Assembly: GCF_029360665.1 (NCBI RefSeq)
Contig: NZ_JARDUB010000006.1
Coordinates: 310,001 to 374,000, forward strand
DNA length: 64,000 bases
Source: Eudoraea chungangensis
GTDB taxonomy: Bacteria > Bacteroidota > Bacteroidia > Flavobacteriales > Flavobacteriaceae
Reading direction: 5' to 3'
The notes beneath the pieces were generated by a model. It did not search any database. It was given only the letters and a program-made list of their open reading frames with translations, and was not told the DNA's origin. Positions 1 to 8,041 of this stretch are shown here, piece by piece (position 1 is the first letter of the stretch; each line of letters opens with the position of its first letter). A program made the translations under genes and the position numbers.

Positions 1-311
1 CTACTAGACAGACTATCATTTATCTGAAGTTTATAGGTATACGTTGGGGTTTTATCACGCATAAGCACTATCGTTTTCATATGTACTTTTGAAGTAGCGG
101 GGACTCTTATAAACCTTGGTCTGCCTCTGCTTTGACGAAAATTAGTCCCACTAATGGTGAGTAATACATCTAAGTCTTTTTCATTCTTATTAAGTGCATA
201 AAAGGCTATTCTATTTGAAATATCTTCGGTAACTATTTCAACTTTGTACTTTTGAGAATATCCTAAACTTCCAATCATTAATATCCATAAAACCACTCCC
301 AGATTTTTCAT
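1..311 (-). CDS. Partial secreted protein of unknown function (C-terminus outside window)
   Basis: The reading frame starts at the ATG at 309-311 on the minus strand and stays open to the window edge (about 103 residues). The first 20 residues (MKN, a hydrophobic stretch LGVVLWILMIGSLG, then YSQ) look like a Sec signal peptide of the flavobacterial type. The mature part is hydrophilic and beta-rich, with 'ALNKNEKDLDVLLTISG' and 'RVPATSKVHMKT', which suggests an immunoglobulin-like or beta-sandwich fold in the periplasm. I do not recognise the family, and the missing C-terminal part may hold the functional domain. It lies head-to-tail with the downstream-facing MscS gene, 90 bp away. Confidence 0.6.
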   Translation of the reverse strand, partial: MKNLGVVLWILMIGSLGYSQKYKVEIVTEDISNRIAFYALNKNEKDLDVLLTISGTNFRQSRGRPRFIRVPATSKVHMKTIVLMRDKTPTYTYKLQINDSLSS

Positions 312-401
312 AGTATTTTTTCAAAACAAGATAAATAATAAATGTGAAGTAATTGTAAGTGTCATGCAAAACGCATGATTATCCGATAAAAATAGATATG
401 G

Positions 402-1634
402 CTAATTTAAATGGGAAGGAAGTTCAAATAATTCTAGATTAAAGTACGGTACCGAAGCGAGAAAATGATCAAAGATATCCGACATAATATATTCGTAATT
501 CTCCCAGCGTTTATCGGCACTAAAAACATAGACCTCAATGGGAATTCCTTGTGTAGTAGGTTGGAGCTGCCTGGTCATTAGCGTCATATCCTTATTAACG
601 GCAGAGTGATTTTCCAAATACAGTTGCATGTATTTTCTAAATACCCCAATATTAGTTAGATTTCTTCCATTAATTAAAAGGGTTTTATCTACATCGTTTT
701 GCGTATTATAATCATTTATCTTCTTTTCTCTATTCTCTAAATAGGAAGTTAGCAAGTCTATCTTTTTTAATGCTTCAATTTCCTCTTGCTCTAGGTATTT
801 AATCCCGGATTGCTTAATAAAAAGAGATCTTTTTATGCGTCTACCGCCAGAATCAGACATTCCTCTCCAATTTTTAAAGGAGTCCGAAATTAAAGCATAG
901 GTAGGAACGGTTGTAATGGTCTTGTCAAAGTTCTGAATCTTCACTGTAGCCAGAGTAATTTCAATAACATCTCCGTCGGCCCCATACTTATCCATAGTAA
1001 TCCAATCTCCAATCCGAACCGTGTCGTTCATGCTAACCTGAATGCTTGCGACAAATCCCAAGATAGAATCCTTAAAGATTAAGAGTATTACGGCCGAAGC
1101 AGCTCCTAAGGCTGTAAAAAATGTCCATATCGTAGTTTCGGTAACAATGGCAAAAATTGCTACCAAAGCTAAAGACCATCCCACAATCATAACCACCTGA
1201 ATATAGCTGTCAATAGGTTTATCCATGTAACGTGGCACCGTCCGTAGGTAATCCCGAATACTTTTTAGAACACTCTTTAGAATATTTAAAAACAATATTA
1301 CCACCAATACCTTTCCAAGCTTAAATGCTAAAGCACCCCAATAGTCGTAATCCACAAAAACAATAGGTAATGCTTTAATAGCAATATAGAGTGGCAAAAT
1401 ATGGGCTAAATATTTTGGCACATTATTAGAAATTGCGATATCATCTAGATGCGTATGTGTTCGATGTGCAACTCCGACAGATATACTTCTGATTACTCTT
1501 CTGATTATAAAATCTATAACAAAAACCAGAATTATAAGAATTAGAGAAAGGCCGAGGAGATTAAGTAGTCTTGCCCATGCTTCCGGGGTACCTAACTCTT
1601 TAAGATGATCATATAAAAAATGTGAAACGTTCAA
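402..1634 (-). CDS. Mechanosensitive ion channel, YbdG/MscM-type MscS family
   Basis: An inner-membrane tension-gated channel that releases solutes on hypo-osmotic shock. The 410 residues match the length of E. coli YbdG (about 415). Hydrophobic helices lie near residues 25-50, 76-94, 105-125 and 145-166, followed by the pore helix near 171-201 ('GAASAVILLIFKDSILGF') and the MscS beta-domain near 207-255 ('RIGDWI', 'VKIQNFDKTI'). The segment MSDSGGRRIKRS (259-270) after the beta-domain is characteristic of the YbdG subgroup as I know it and separates it from plain MscS. The C-terminal part is a hydrophilic alpha/beta region. It is a single gene with no obvious operon partner. Confidence 0.9.
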   Translation of the reverse strand: MNVSHFLYDHLKELGTPEAWARLLNLLGLSLILIILVFVIDFIIRRVIRSISVGVAHRTHTHLDDIAISNNVPKYLAHILPLYIAIKALPIVFVDYDYWGALAFKLGKVLVVILFLNILKSVLKSIRDYLRTVPRYMDKPIDSYIQVVMIVGWSLALVAIFAIVTETTIWTFFTALGAASAVILLIFKDSILGFVASIQVSMNDTVRIGDWITMDKYGADGDVIEITLATVKIQNFDKTITTVPTYALISDSFKNWRGMSDSGGRRIKRSLFIKQSGIKYLEQEEIEALKKIDLLTSYLENREKKINDYNTQNDVDKTLLINGRNLTNIGVFRKYMQLYLENHSAVNKDMTLMTRQLQPTTQGIPIEVYVFSADKRWENYEYIMSDIFDHFLASVPYFNLELFELPSHLN

Positions 1635-1740
1635 GACTTTTATATAAGTTTAGGCACAAAAATAAGACCATTTTAAGGGAATTGTACATTATTTCTGAGG
1701 AAATAACTAATTAAGTGGAGGCACTGGACAATATTAAATT

Positions 1741-1757
1741 TCGTATTTTCCATACGA
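1741..1757. promoter_or_regulatory. Short inverted repeat upstream of SDR gene
   Basis: TCGTAT-TTTCC-ATACGA is a perfect 6-bp inverted repeat with a 5-nt spacer, ending 42 bp before the ATG of the SDR gene. It could be an operator or a hairpin. No regulator is linked to it. Confidence 0.25.
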
Positions 1758-1799
1758 TAAAACCAATAAACCATTAATTCTCTTTATGCTTTGCTATAA

Positions 1800-2549
1800 A
1801 TGTCATCAATAGATCAGAAAATATTAGTCACAGGAGCCTCTAAAGGAATAGGTTTGGCTATTGCTAAGGAGTTATTAAGGGAGGATTTTAATGTGGCTCT
1901 ACATTATAATACCGGTCATGAGGAGGTGGAGCAATTAACTTCCATGCATATGAATTGTGCTTCTTTCCAGGCCGACTTGGAAGATCCTTCTAATGTTATT
2001 ACGCTCATGGATTCTTGTATTGAGGATTTTAAGCGTCTCGATACTATAGTTCTGAATGCTGGGGTATTTCTTCCTCACCCTATAGAAGAGGCCGTTGGGA
2101 ATTGGTATTCCATATGGAAAAAAACAATCGATATCAATCTAAACTCAATCGGACTTATTACAAAAATTGCCCTGGAGCATTTCATAAAAAACGGCCAGGG
2201 TAGACTTATTTATATTGGAAGTAGGGCAGCCTTTAGGGGTGAGACTTCATCCTATTTGGCCTATGCCGCGTCTAAAGGTGGGCTGACATCTCTTGCAAGG
2301 TCGGTAGCCAGATCCTTTGGCAAGTACAACATAAAGTCTTTTGTAATTGCACCTGGCTTTACTAAAACTGCTATGGCCGAAGCATTTATTAATACCAATG
2401 GCGAAGAGGAATTACTTAAGGAACTAGCATTAAATGAACTTACCACCCCCGAGGATATTGCACCTCTTGTAAAACTTATTTGTTCCGGGCAGTTAGACCA
2501 TGCAACAGGCACTACAATTGATATAAATGGTGGTAGTTACATCCATTAA
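1800..2549 (+). CDS. SDR-family oxidoreductase (FabG-like)
   Basis: A classical short-chain dehydrogenase/reductase of 249 residues, presumably cytosolic and NAD(P)H dependent. The cofactor motif TGASKGIG is at 11-18, NAG at 86-88, the catalytic Ser at 141, and YxxxK at Tyr155-Lys159. The C-terminal 'ATGTTIDINGGSYIH' is the standard SDR ending. Residues after the glycine motif (HYNTGHEE) do not show a clear NAD or NADP preference. It resembles 3-oxoacyl-ACP reductases but is not in a fatty-acid operon, so FabG activity is not claimed. The ATG start at 1800 puts the Rossmann motif at the usual distance from the N-terminus. Confidence 0.88.
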   Translation: MSSIDQKILVTGASKGIGLAIAKELLREDFNVALHYNTGHEEVEQLTSMHMNCASFQADLEDPSNVITLMDSCIEDFKRLDTIVLNAGVFLPHPIEEAVGNWYSIWKKTIDINLNSIGLITKIALEHFIKNGQGRLIYIGSRAAFRGETSSYLAYAASKGGLTSLARSVARSFGKYNIKSFVIAPGFTKTAMAEAFINTNGEEELLKELALNELTTPEDIAPLVKLICSGQLDHATGTTIDINGGSYIH

Positions 2550-2614
2550 AGCCTCCTGATCTATATCATTGCCTGTCCTTGTATAATACTTTTATTTTGC
2601 TAAAAAGTAAAACA

Positions 2615-3139
2615 ATGCTCTGGTTACTGCTCACTGTATTCCTTTTGGTATTACTCTATTTTATAAGTATTCCGATAGAATTGGAAATAAATACCATTAC
2701 CAAAAGATACCTTGTCAGGTATGGAAATTACTTATCTATAAATCTTCATTATAGCCCTTCGAGATTATTCTACATCCATTGGAAAGTACTCTTATTTAAT
2801 GGAAACTTTTATCCATTAGAAAATACAGGCACCAAAAAACGGAAAACCATAAACAGGAAAACAAAAAATAGAAAATCAATAACCTCCAAAATCCAATTAG
2901 TAAAAGCCCTCCTTAAAGAAATTAGAGTGAAAAGAATATATATGGAAATAGATACAGGAGACTACCTACAGAATGCTAAGTTGTTTAGTATAATTCCACT
3001 TTTAAGCACATTTGGGGTGCCGTTAGGAATTAATTATAAGGGTAGGACTAATTTAGTTTTTTCTGCCTATAGCAGGCCTATATATCTTTTAAAAGGAATT
3101 ATTAATTATAAAAAATCGAATTATGGAATTACATTTTGA
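2615..3139 (+). CDS. DUF2953-like membrane-anchored protein (YtfI-like)
   Basis: A small protein with one N-terminal hydrophobic helix (MLWLLLTVFLLVLLYFI) followed by 'PIELEINTITKRY', a basic central stretch (KKRKTINRKTKNRK) and a C-terminal globular part. This pattern resembles the DUF2953 family, represented by Bacillus YtfI. The ATG at 2615 is preferred; an in-frame TTG at 2579 would add 12 residues. The end overlaps the start of the next gene, a YtfJ/GerW homologue, by 17 bp, so the two are translationally coupled. The family assignment comes from recognising the pattern plus the gene pairing; homology is plausible but not proven by eye. Confidence 0.6.
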   Translation: MLWLLLTVFLLVLLYFISIPIELEINTITKRYLVRYGNYLSINLHYSPSRLFYIHWKVLLFNGNFYPLENTGTKKRKTINRKTKNRKSITSKIQLVKALLKEIRVKRIYMEIDTGDYLQNAKLFSIIPLLSTFGVPLGINYKGRTNLVFSAYSRPIYLLKGIINYKKSNYGITF

Positions 3140-3494
3140 AGAATTTTTAGGAAAGATTACAGAATTCATTAAAACAGAAGCTAACACAGAAACCGTAGTT
3201 GGTGAACCATTTCAACTGGGTGAATTTAAATGTGTACCTGTGATCAAAGTGGGTATGGGCTTTGGATCCGGAGGCGGAGAAGGTATGGAGTCAAAAGAAA
3301 AAAAAGGACAAGGAATTGGTGCTGGTGCTGGCGTGGGAATAGAACCTATTGGGTTTTTAGTAACTCATAAGGATAAAATTTCCTTTTTAGAAGCAGGTAA
3401 AAGTCATGGATTGGCAGCTGCTTTTGAAAAAGTACCCGAGTTGATTGAAAAATACGTCGAACTTAAAAATAGTAAGGAAGAGGAATTAGTTTAA
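3123..3494 (+). CDS. GerW/YtfJ-family protein
   Basis: The 123 residues match the Spore_YtfJ (GerW) family. There is an acidic N-terminal helix, the segment 'TVVGEPFQLGEFKCVPVIKVGMGFGSGGGEG' around 24-54, a second glycine-rich run (GQGIGAGAGVGIEPIGFLV, about 62-80), and a C-terminal helix ending in acidic residues. In Bacillus the homologue is needed for spore germination, but relatives occur in many non-sporulating bacteria, where the role is unknown. The ATG lies inside the end of the DUF2953-like gene. It is predicted to be cytosolic, since no signal peptide is visible. Confidence 0.85.
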   Translation: MELHFEEFLGKITEFIKTEANTETVVGEPFQLGEFKCVPVIKVGMGFGSGGGEGMESKEKKGQGIGAGAGVGIEPIGFLVTHKDKISFLEAGKSHGLAAAFEKVPELIEKYVELKNSKEEELV

Positions 3495-3534
3495 GCAATC
3501 TTACCAGATCCTAGAAAAAGAAAAATTATGCAAA

Positions 3535-3561
3535 AGGCAGAGGAAGGTATCTTCTGCCTTC
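3535..3561 (-). terminator. Hairpin between convergent genes
   Basis: AAGGCAGA (3535-3542) pairs with TCTGCCTT (3554-3561). Read on the minus strand the stem is followed by TTTTGC, so it fits a terminator for the class-V aminotransferase gene that ends at 3564. It may also slow transcription from the opposite side. Confidence 0.5.
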
Positions 3562-3563
3562 TG

Positions 3564-5054
3564 TTATAAAACAAACCAATCTTTAATTATTTGCGTCTCG
3601 GCAGGCATTTCTGTCTTATGAATAAATTCATTTTTTGAGGCATTGTACGAATAATCTTGTCCCCAAATTTTATGATTCGCTATAACTTCCTTTATGGCTG
3701 AAGCCATAAAATCTATCTCCTCTAAAGTCATTGTGGGATGCACGGAAAGCCTCACCCATCCAGGTCTTTCCAAAAGACATCCATCCAAAATCTTTTGTTC
3801 AATTTCCTTAGAAGTATCCACATCCACATTTAATAAATAATGTCCGTAGGTACCCGCACAGGAACACCCTCCGCGAGTTTGAATGCCAAACCGATCATTT
3901 AATAATTTTACTACCAAATTATAATGGACATTATCTATATAAAAAGAAAATACGCCTAAACGATCTTTATGATTCTCTGCTAGAATGTGCAGTGAAGGTG
4001 TATTTAATAAGTTATCGAACAAACGATGCATAAGTAGATGCTCTTGTTCCTGAATCTTTACCGTGCTCATTTTATCTTTTAACTGTATCGCAAGGGCTGT
4101 CTTAATAGTTTGCAGAAAGCCTGGGGTTCCTCCATCCTCGCGTGTTTCAATATCATCGACATAGTCATGGTCACCCCATGGATTTGTATAGGTAACAGTG
4201 CCGCCACCAGGATTGTCAGGAATTAAATTTCGGTACAGTTTTTTATTGAAAATTAGTACTCCCGAGGCTCCTGGACCGCCGAGAAACTTATGCGGCGAAA
4301 AGAAAATGGCATCTAAAGAGGCCTTGGGTTCCTTAGGGTGCATATCTATATCTACATAAGGCGCAGAGCACGCAAAGTCAACGAAGCACAGACCATTGTA
4401 CTGGTGAATTAACTCAGCGACCCCATAGTAATCCGTGATAATGCCAGTAACATTAGAACAGGCAGTAATTGAAGCAATTTTTAAGGGAACTTCTTTGTAT
4501 TGCTGTAACAGTTTTTCAAAACTGTCTAAGCATATCAGTCCCTTTTCGTTACATGGAATGACCACTACCTTAGAAATAGTTTCTAACCAGGAGGTCTGGT
4601 TAGAATGGTGCTCCATATGACTTATGAATACCACAGGTCGTTTATTATCCGGGATTTGGGTATGTTCTTTTAGGTTTTCCGATAACTTCAGACCTAAAAT
4701 TCGTTGAAACTTGTTAATGGCACCTGTCATTCCCGTACCTACATTAATTAGGATATCTTCCTTACTGGCATTTACGTGCTCTTTAATCAAATCACGGGCA
4801 TTTATATATGCCAAGGTCATTGCCGAACCGGTAACAGAAGTTTCTGTGTGTGTGTTAGCAACAAAAGGTCCAATAACTCTGGAAAGCTTATCTTCAATAG
4901 GTTTATAGAGACGACCGCTAGCGATCCAATCGGCATAGAGGATTTTCTTTTGTCCATAAGGAGAATTAAAGCTTTGATTTTCACCAATAATTTGCTCTCG
5001 AAAAGGTCGGAAATATGCCTCAAGAGTCCTGGGTCTGTTTTCTGTTAACTGCAT
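3564..5054 (-). CDS. Class-V aminotransferase, cysteine-desulfurase-like (PLP-dependent)
   Basis: A 496-residue fold-type I PLP enzyme. The Schiff-base lysine is Lys256 in SPHKFLGGPGASG, the PLP-stacking histidine is in 'SHMEHHSN' (His149/150), and the Asp that contacts the pyridine N is in 'FVDFACSAP' (Asp226). A cysteine pair in RGGCSC (394-399) sits where SufS/CsdA desulfurases carry their persulfide Cys. That supports cysteine-desulfurase-like chemistry, but the protein is about 90 residues longer than SufS and has no suf genes nearby, so the substrate stays open. It is a stand-alone gene with an ATG start at 5054. Confidence 0.8.
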   Translation of the reverse strand: MQLTENRPRTLEAYFRPFREQIIGENQSFNSPYGQKKILYADWIASGRLYKPIEDKLSRVIGPFVANTHTETSVTGSAMTLAYINARDLIKEHVNASKEDILINVGTGMTGAINKFQRILGLKLSENLKEHTQIPDNKRPVVFISHMEHHSNQTSWLETISKVVVIPCNEKGLICLDSFEKLLQQYKEVPLKIASITACSNVTGIITDYYGVAELIHQYNGLCFVDFACSAPYVDIDMHPKEPKASLDAIFFSPHKFLGGPGASGVLIFNKKLYRNLIPDNPGGGTVTYTNPWGDHDYVDDIETREDGGTPGFLQTIKTALAIQLKDKMSTVKIQEQEHLLMHRLFDNLLNTPSLHILAENHKDRLGVFSFYIDNVHYNLVVKLLNDRFGIQTRGGCSCAGTYGHYLLNVDVDTSKEIEQKILDGCLLERPGWVRLSVHPTMTLEEIDFMASAIKEVIANHKIWGQDYSYNASKNEFIHKTEMPAETQIIKDWFVL

Positions 5055-5238
5055 TCCATAAAATTATAATTAATACTTTACAGTGGTCTTTCCTCAATTT
5101 CAAATAAAGATATAAATTCCTTTTGGCTCTACTATAAAATACGGCCTATATACTTTTAGGAATAAAAAACCTTGTACCCCAAAACAATAGGCCAATAGAG
5201 AATTTTCCGTACTTTTATTTGCCAAATTCAGCCCTATT

Positions 5239-8010
5239 ATGAAAAATATTGCAGTCCTATTTCTTCTCTTACTTAGCCTTCCCTTGACTTCACAAAAGAA
5301 AGTTCTGGACCATCCGGATTTTGAATTGTGGAACAGCATTAAGGGAGCATCCATTGCTTCAAACGGCAAGTATGTTTTATATTCTTTAGAAAAAGGAGAA
5401 AAGGATAATTATTTAAAAATCCAGGATAGTAAGGCAAATACTCTTTTTGACTACCCAAGGGCCTCAAAGGCTATGTTTACCTATGACTCTAAGTATGTAG
5501 TCTTTACAATAAAAGCATGGCAGGATAGTATACTGGCCCTTAGAAAAGAGAAAGTTAAGAAAGAAGATCTGCCTAAAGATAGCCTTGGCCTTTTTAACCT
5601 AGAAACAAAGGAATTACAAAAATTTCAGGGTTTAAAAAATTATAAAATCCCAGAAAAATGGTCGGGGTGCATTGCCTATCAAATTGATGAAACAAATAGC
5701 AAAAAAGAGAAAGACAGTAGTAGTAATGCTGGCAAAAAGGTTAGTAAAGCGAACGGAAATCACTTAGTAGTTCTAAATACCAATACTAGAAAAAAAGATA
5801 CATTTAAGTTTGTTACCGATTATACTTTTGCCAAGAAAGGTAAATTTCTTGCCTTTACATCGACCGGACCGGATAAAACTTCTCATAATAGTCTGTATAT
5901 CTTTGATTTTGTTAAAGACCAACTTTTGGAGATTCATGCAGCAAAAAAGGCCAGCTATGGTAAGCTAGCTTTTAGCGAATCCGGAAATGCCTTGGGTTTT
6001 GTAGTAGATACAGACACCACTAAGGTTCAACAAAGACCAACTTCTCTTTATTTATGGGAAAATGGTAAAACGCGTGCTGTGCAAGTTGCAGATAAGAATA
6101 CTACTGCACTTAAGTTACATCCATCTATACACGAGGAACTCACCTTTTCTAAGGACGAATCAAAATTGTATTTTGGACTGGTAAAGCCTAGGGTTTTTCA
6201 AGACACCTTATTAACCGAAGAAGAAATTGTGAATGTAGAGGTGTGGACTTACGATGAACCAAGACTATATACCGTTCAGGAAATCGACTTAAAGAAAGAT
6301 ACAATACAGGCGTTCAAAGCCGTATATCATATAAATGAAACGAAAAAGGTTGTGCCACTAGCTTCAGAATCTTTCCCTTATATTGAGCTTGGGAATAAGG
6401 GAAATGCTTCAAAGGCTCTCCTGTATACAGATACGCCCTATGGTTTACAAAGACAATGGACAGGGCAAACCTTTAGGGATTATTCCTTGGTTAATGTAAA
6501 TAACGGACAAGAGAAAAAAATTATAACTGAGGTAGCGGGGAACTTAAACATAAGTCCGTATGGAAGCTATGTTTATGGTTTTGATGAAAGTCTGCTTTCA
6601 TGGTTTGTATATAACATAGCGACAGACAAGACGATTTATCTCACGAAGGAAAAACCATTTATTGATGAATTACATGATTCCCCCAGTCCACCCGATTCTT
6701 ATGGCCTTGCAGGTTGGTTAGAAGAAGATAAGGCTATTATCCTTTATGATCGATATGATTTATGGCTCTTTAATCCAATTAATGGGGAATCAGAAAGACT
6801 CACCCGGGGGAGGGAGGAGAGTACAATATACAGATACTTGGCTTTAGATAAGGAAAACGACCATTTAACGTCTTCCGAAGACTGGTTGCTTAGCATTTTT
6901 AATATTTCTGACAAAAGCGGAGGTTTTGCCAGTTATAATCTAACAAAGAAAAGTATTAACGTCCTTACTAAGGGTGATTTTCGGTTTAGAAAACCCATAA
7001 AAGCGTCTTTAGATAATAATCTTCTCTATACCAGAGAGTCGTTTCAAGAATTCCCGGATTTGTATTTAAGCGACTTAGGTTTTAGAAAAAGCATTCGTAT
7101 TTCAGATGCAAACCCACAGCAAGATAATTACAATTGGGGTAGCATAGAACTTGTAAGTTGGACCTCCCTTGATGGGATAGAACTACAGGGCTTGCTAGTG
7201 AAGCCAGAAAATTTTGATCCTAAGAAGAAATATCCTATGCTGGTAAATTTTTATGAGAAGAGCTCAGATAGGTTGCATTATCACAGAGCCCCAAATCCGG
7301 GAAGGTCTACTATTAATTATAGTTTTTATGCAAGTAGAGGGTATATAATATTTAATCCGGATGTACACTATAGGATAGGCTATCCGGGAGAGAGTGCTTA
7401 TAATTGCGTGATTCCTGGAATTACATCCTTGATTGATAAAGGGTATATAGACAAAGACAGAATTGGAGTTCAAGGACATAGCTGGGGTGGTTATCAAATT
7501 GCACATTTAGTTACTAAAACGGATATATTTAAAGCCGCGGAAGCTGGTGCTCCAGTTCCCAATATGATTAGCGCCTATGGAGGCATTAGATGGTGGAGCG
7601 GTTTAAGCAGACAATTTCAATACGAACATACTCAGAGTAGAATAGGGGGTACCCCATGGGAATACCCCATACGATATATAGAAAATTCTCCTATTTTCAA
7701 TATTGATAAAATTAACACGCCCCTCTTAATTATGCACAACGATGCGGATGGTCATGTACCATGGTATCAGGGCATTGAATTTTTTGTTAGTCTTAGACGC
7801 TTAGGAAAACCATCATGGTTTTTAAATTATAATGAGGAGCCACATTGGCCTTTAAAATTGCAAAATAGAAAGGATTTCAATATACGTCTTGCACAATTTT
7901 TTGATCATTACTTAAAAGATGCGCCCAAACCTAGCTGGATGGTTCGAGGTGTACCTGCCATAGAAAAAGGTATTAACCAAGGATATCAATTAATAGATAG
8001 CAAGGAGTAA
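5239..8010 (+). CDS. Secreted S9-family (prolyl oligopeptidase-like) serine peptidase
   Basis: A Sec signal peptide (MKNIAVLFLLLLSLPLTSQ) precedes a long beta-propeller-like region and a C-terminal alpha/beta-hydrolase peptidase domain from about residue 650. The catalytic Ser is Ser748 in GHSWGGY, the Asp is in HNDADGHVP (probably Asp837), and the His is His869 in EEPHWP. At 923 residues it is longer than DPP4-type enzymes but within the range of Bacteroidota S9 peptidases. It probably degrades peptides in the periplasm or at the cell surface. It is a single gene with an ATG start at 5239. Confidence 0.88.
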   Translation: MKNIAVLFLLLLSLPLTSQKKVLDHPDFELWNSIKGASIASNGKYVLYSLEKGEKDNYLKIQDSKANTLFDYPRASKAMFTYDSKYVVFTIKAWQDSILALRKEKVKKEDLPKDSLGLFNLETKELQKFQGLKNYKIPEKWSGCIAYQIDETNSKKEKDSSSNAGKKVSKANGNHLVVLNTNTRKKDTFKFVTDYTFAKKGKFLAFTSTGPDKTSHNSLYIFDFVKDQLLEIHAAKKASYGKLAFSESGNALGFVVDTDTTKVQQRPTSLYLWENGKTRAVQVADKNTTALKLHPSIHEELTFSKDESKLYFGLVKPRVFQDTLLTEEEIVNVEVWTYDEPRLYTVQEIDLKKDTIQAFKAVYHINETKKVVPLASESFPYIELGNKGNASKALLYTDTPYGLQRQWTGQTFRDYSLVNVNNGQEKKIITEVAGNLNISPYGSYVYGFDESLLSWFVYNIATDKTIYLTKEKPFIDELHDSPSPPDSYGLAGWLEEDKAIILYDRYDLWLFNPINGESERLTRGREESTIYRYLALDKENDHLTSSEDWLLSIFNISDKSGGFASYNLTKKSINVLTKGDFRFRKPIKASLDNNLLYTRESFQEFPDLYLSDLGFRKSIRISDANPQQDNYNWGSIELVSWTSLDGIELQGLLVKPENFDPKKKYPMLVNFYEKSSDRLHYHRAPNPGRSTINYSFYASRGYIIFNPDVHYRIGYPGESAYNCVIPGITSLIDKGYIDKDRIGVQGHSWGGYQIAHLVTKTDIFKAAEAGAPVPNMISAYGGIRWWSGLSRQFQYEHTQSRIGGTPWEYPIRYIENSPIFNIDKINTPLLIMHNDADGHVPWYQGIEFFVSLRRLGKPSWFLNYNEEPHWPLKLQNRKDFNIRLAQFFDHYLKDAPKPSWMVRGVPAIEKGINQGYQLIDSKE

Positions 8011-8041
8011 TTCCACTATATTTTTGTAGAAAACAAATAGT

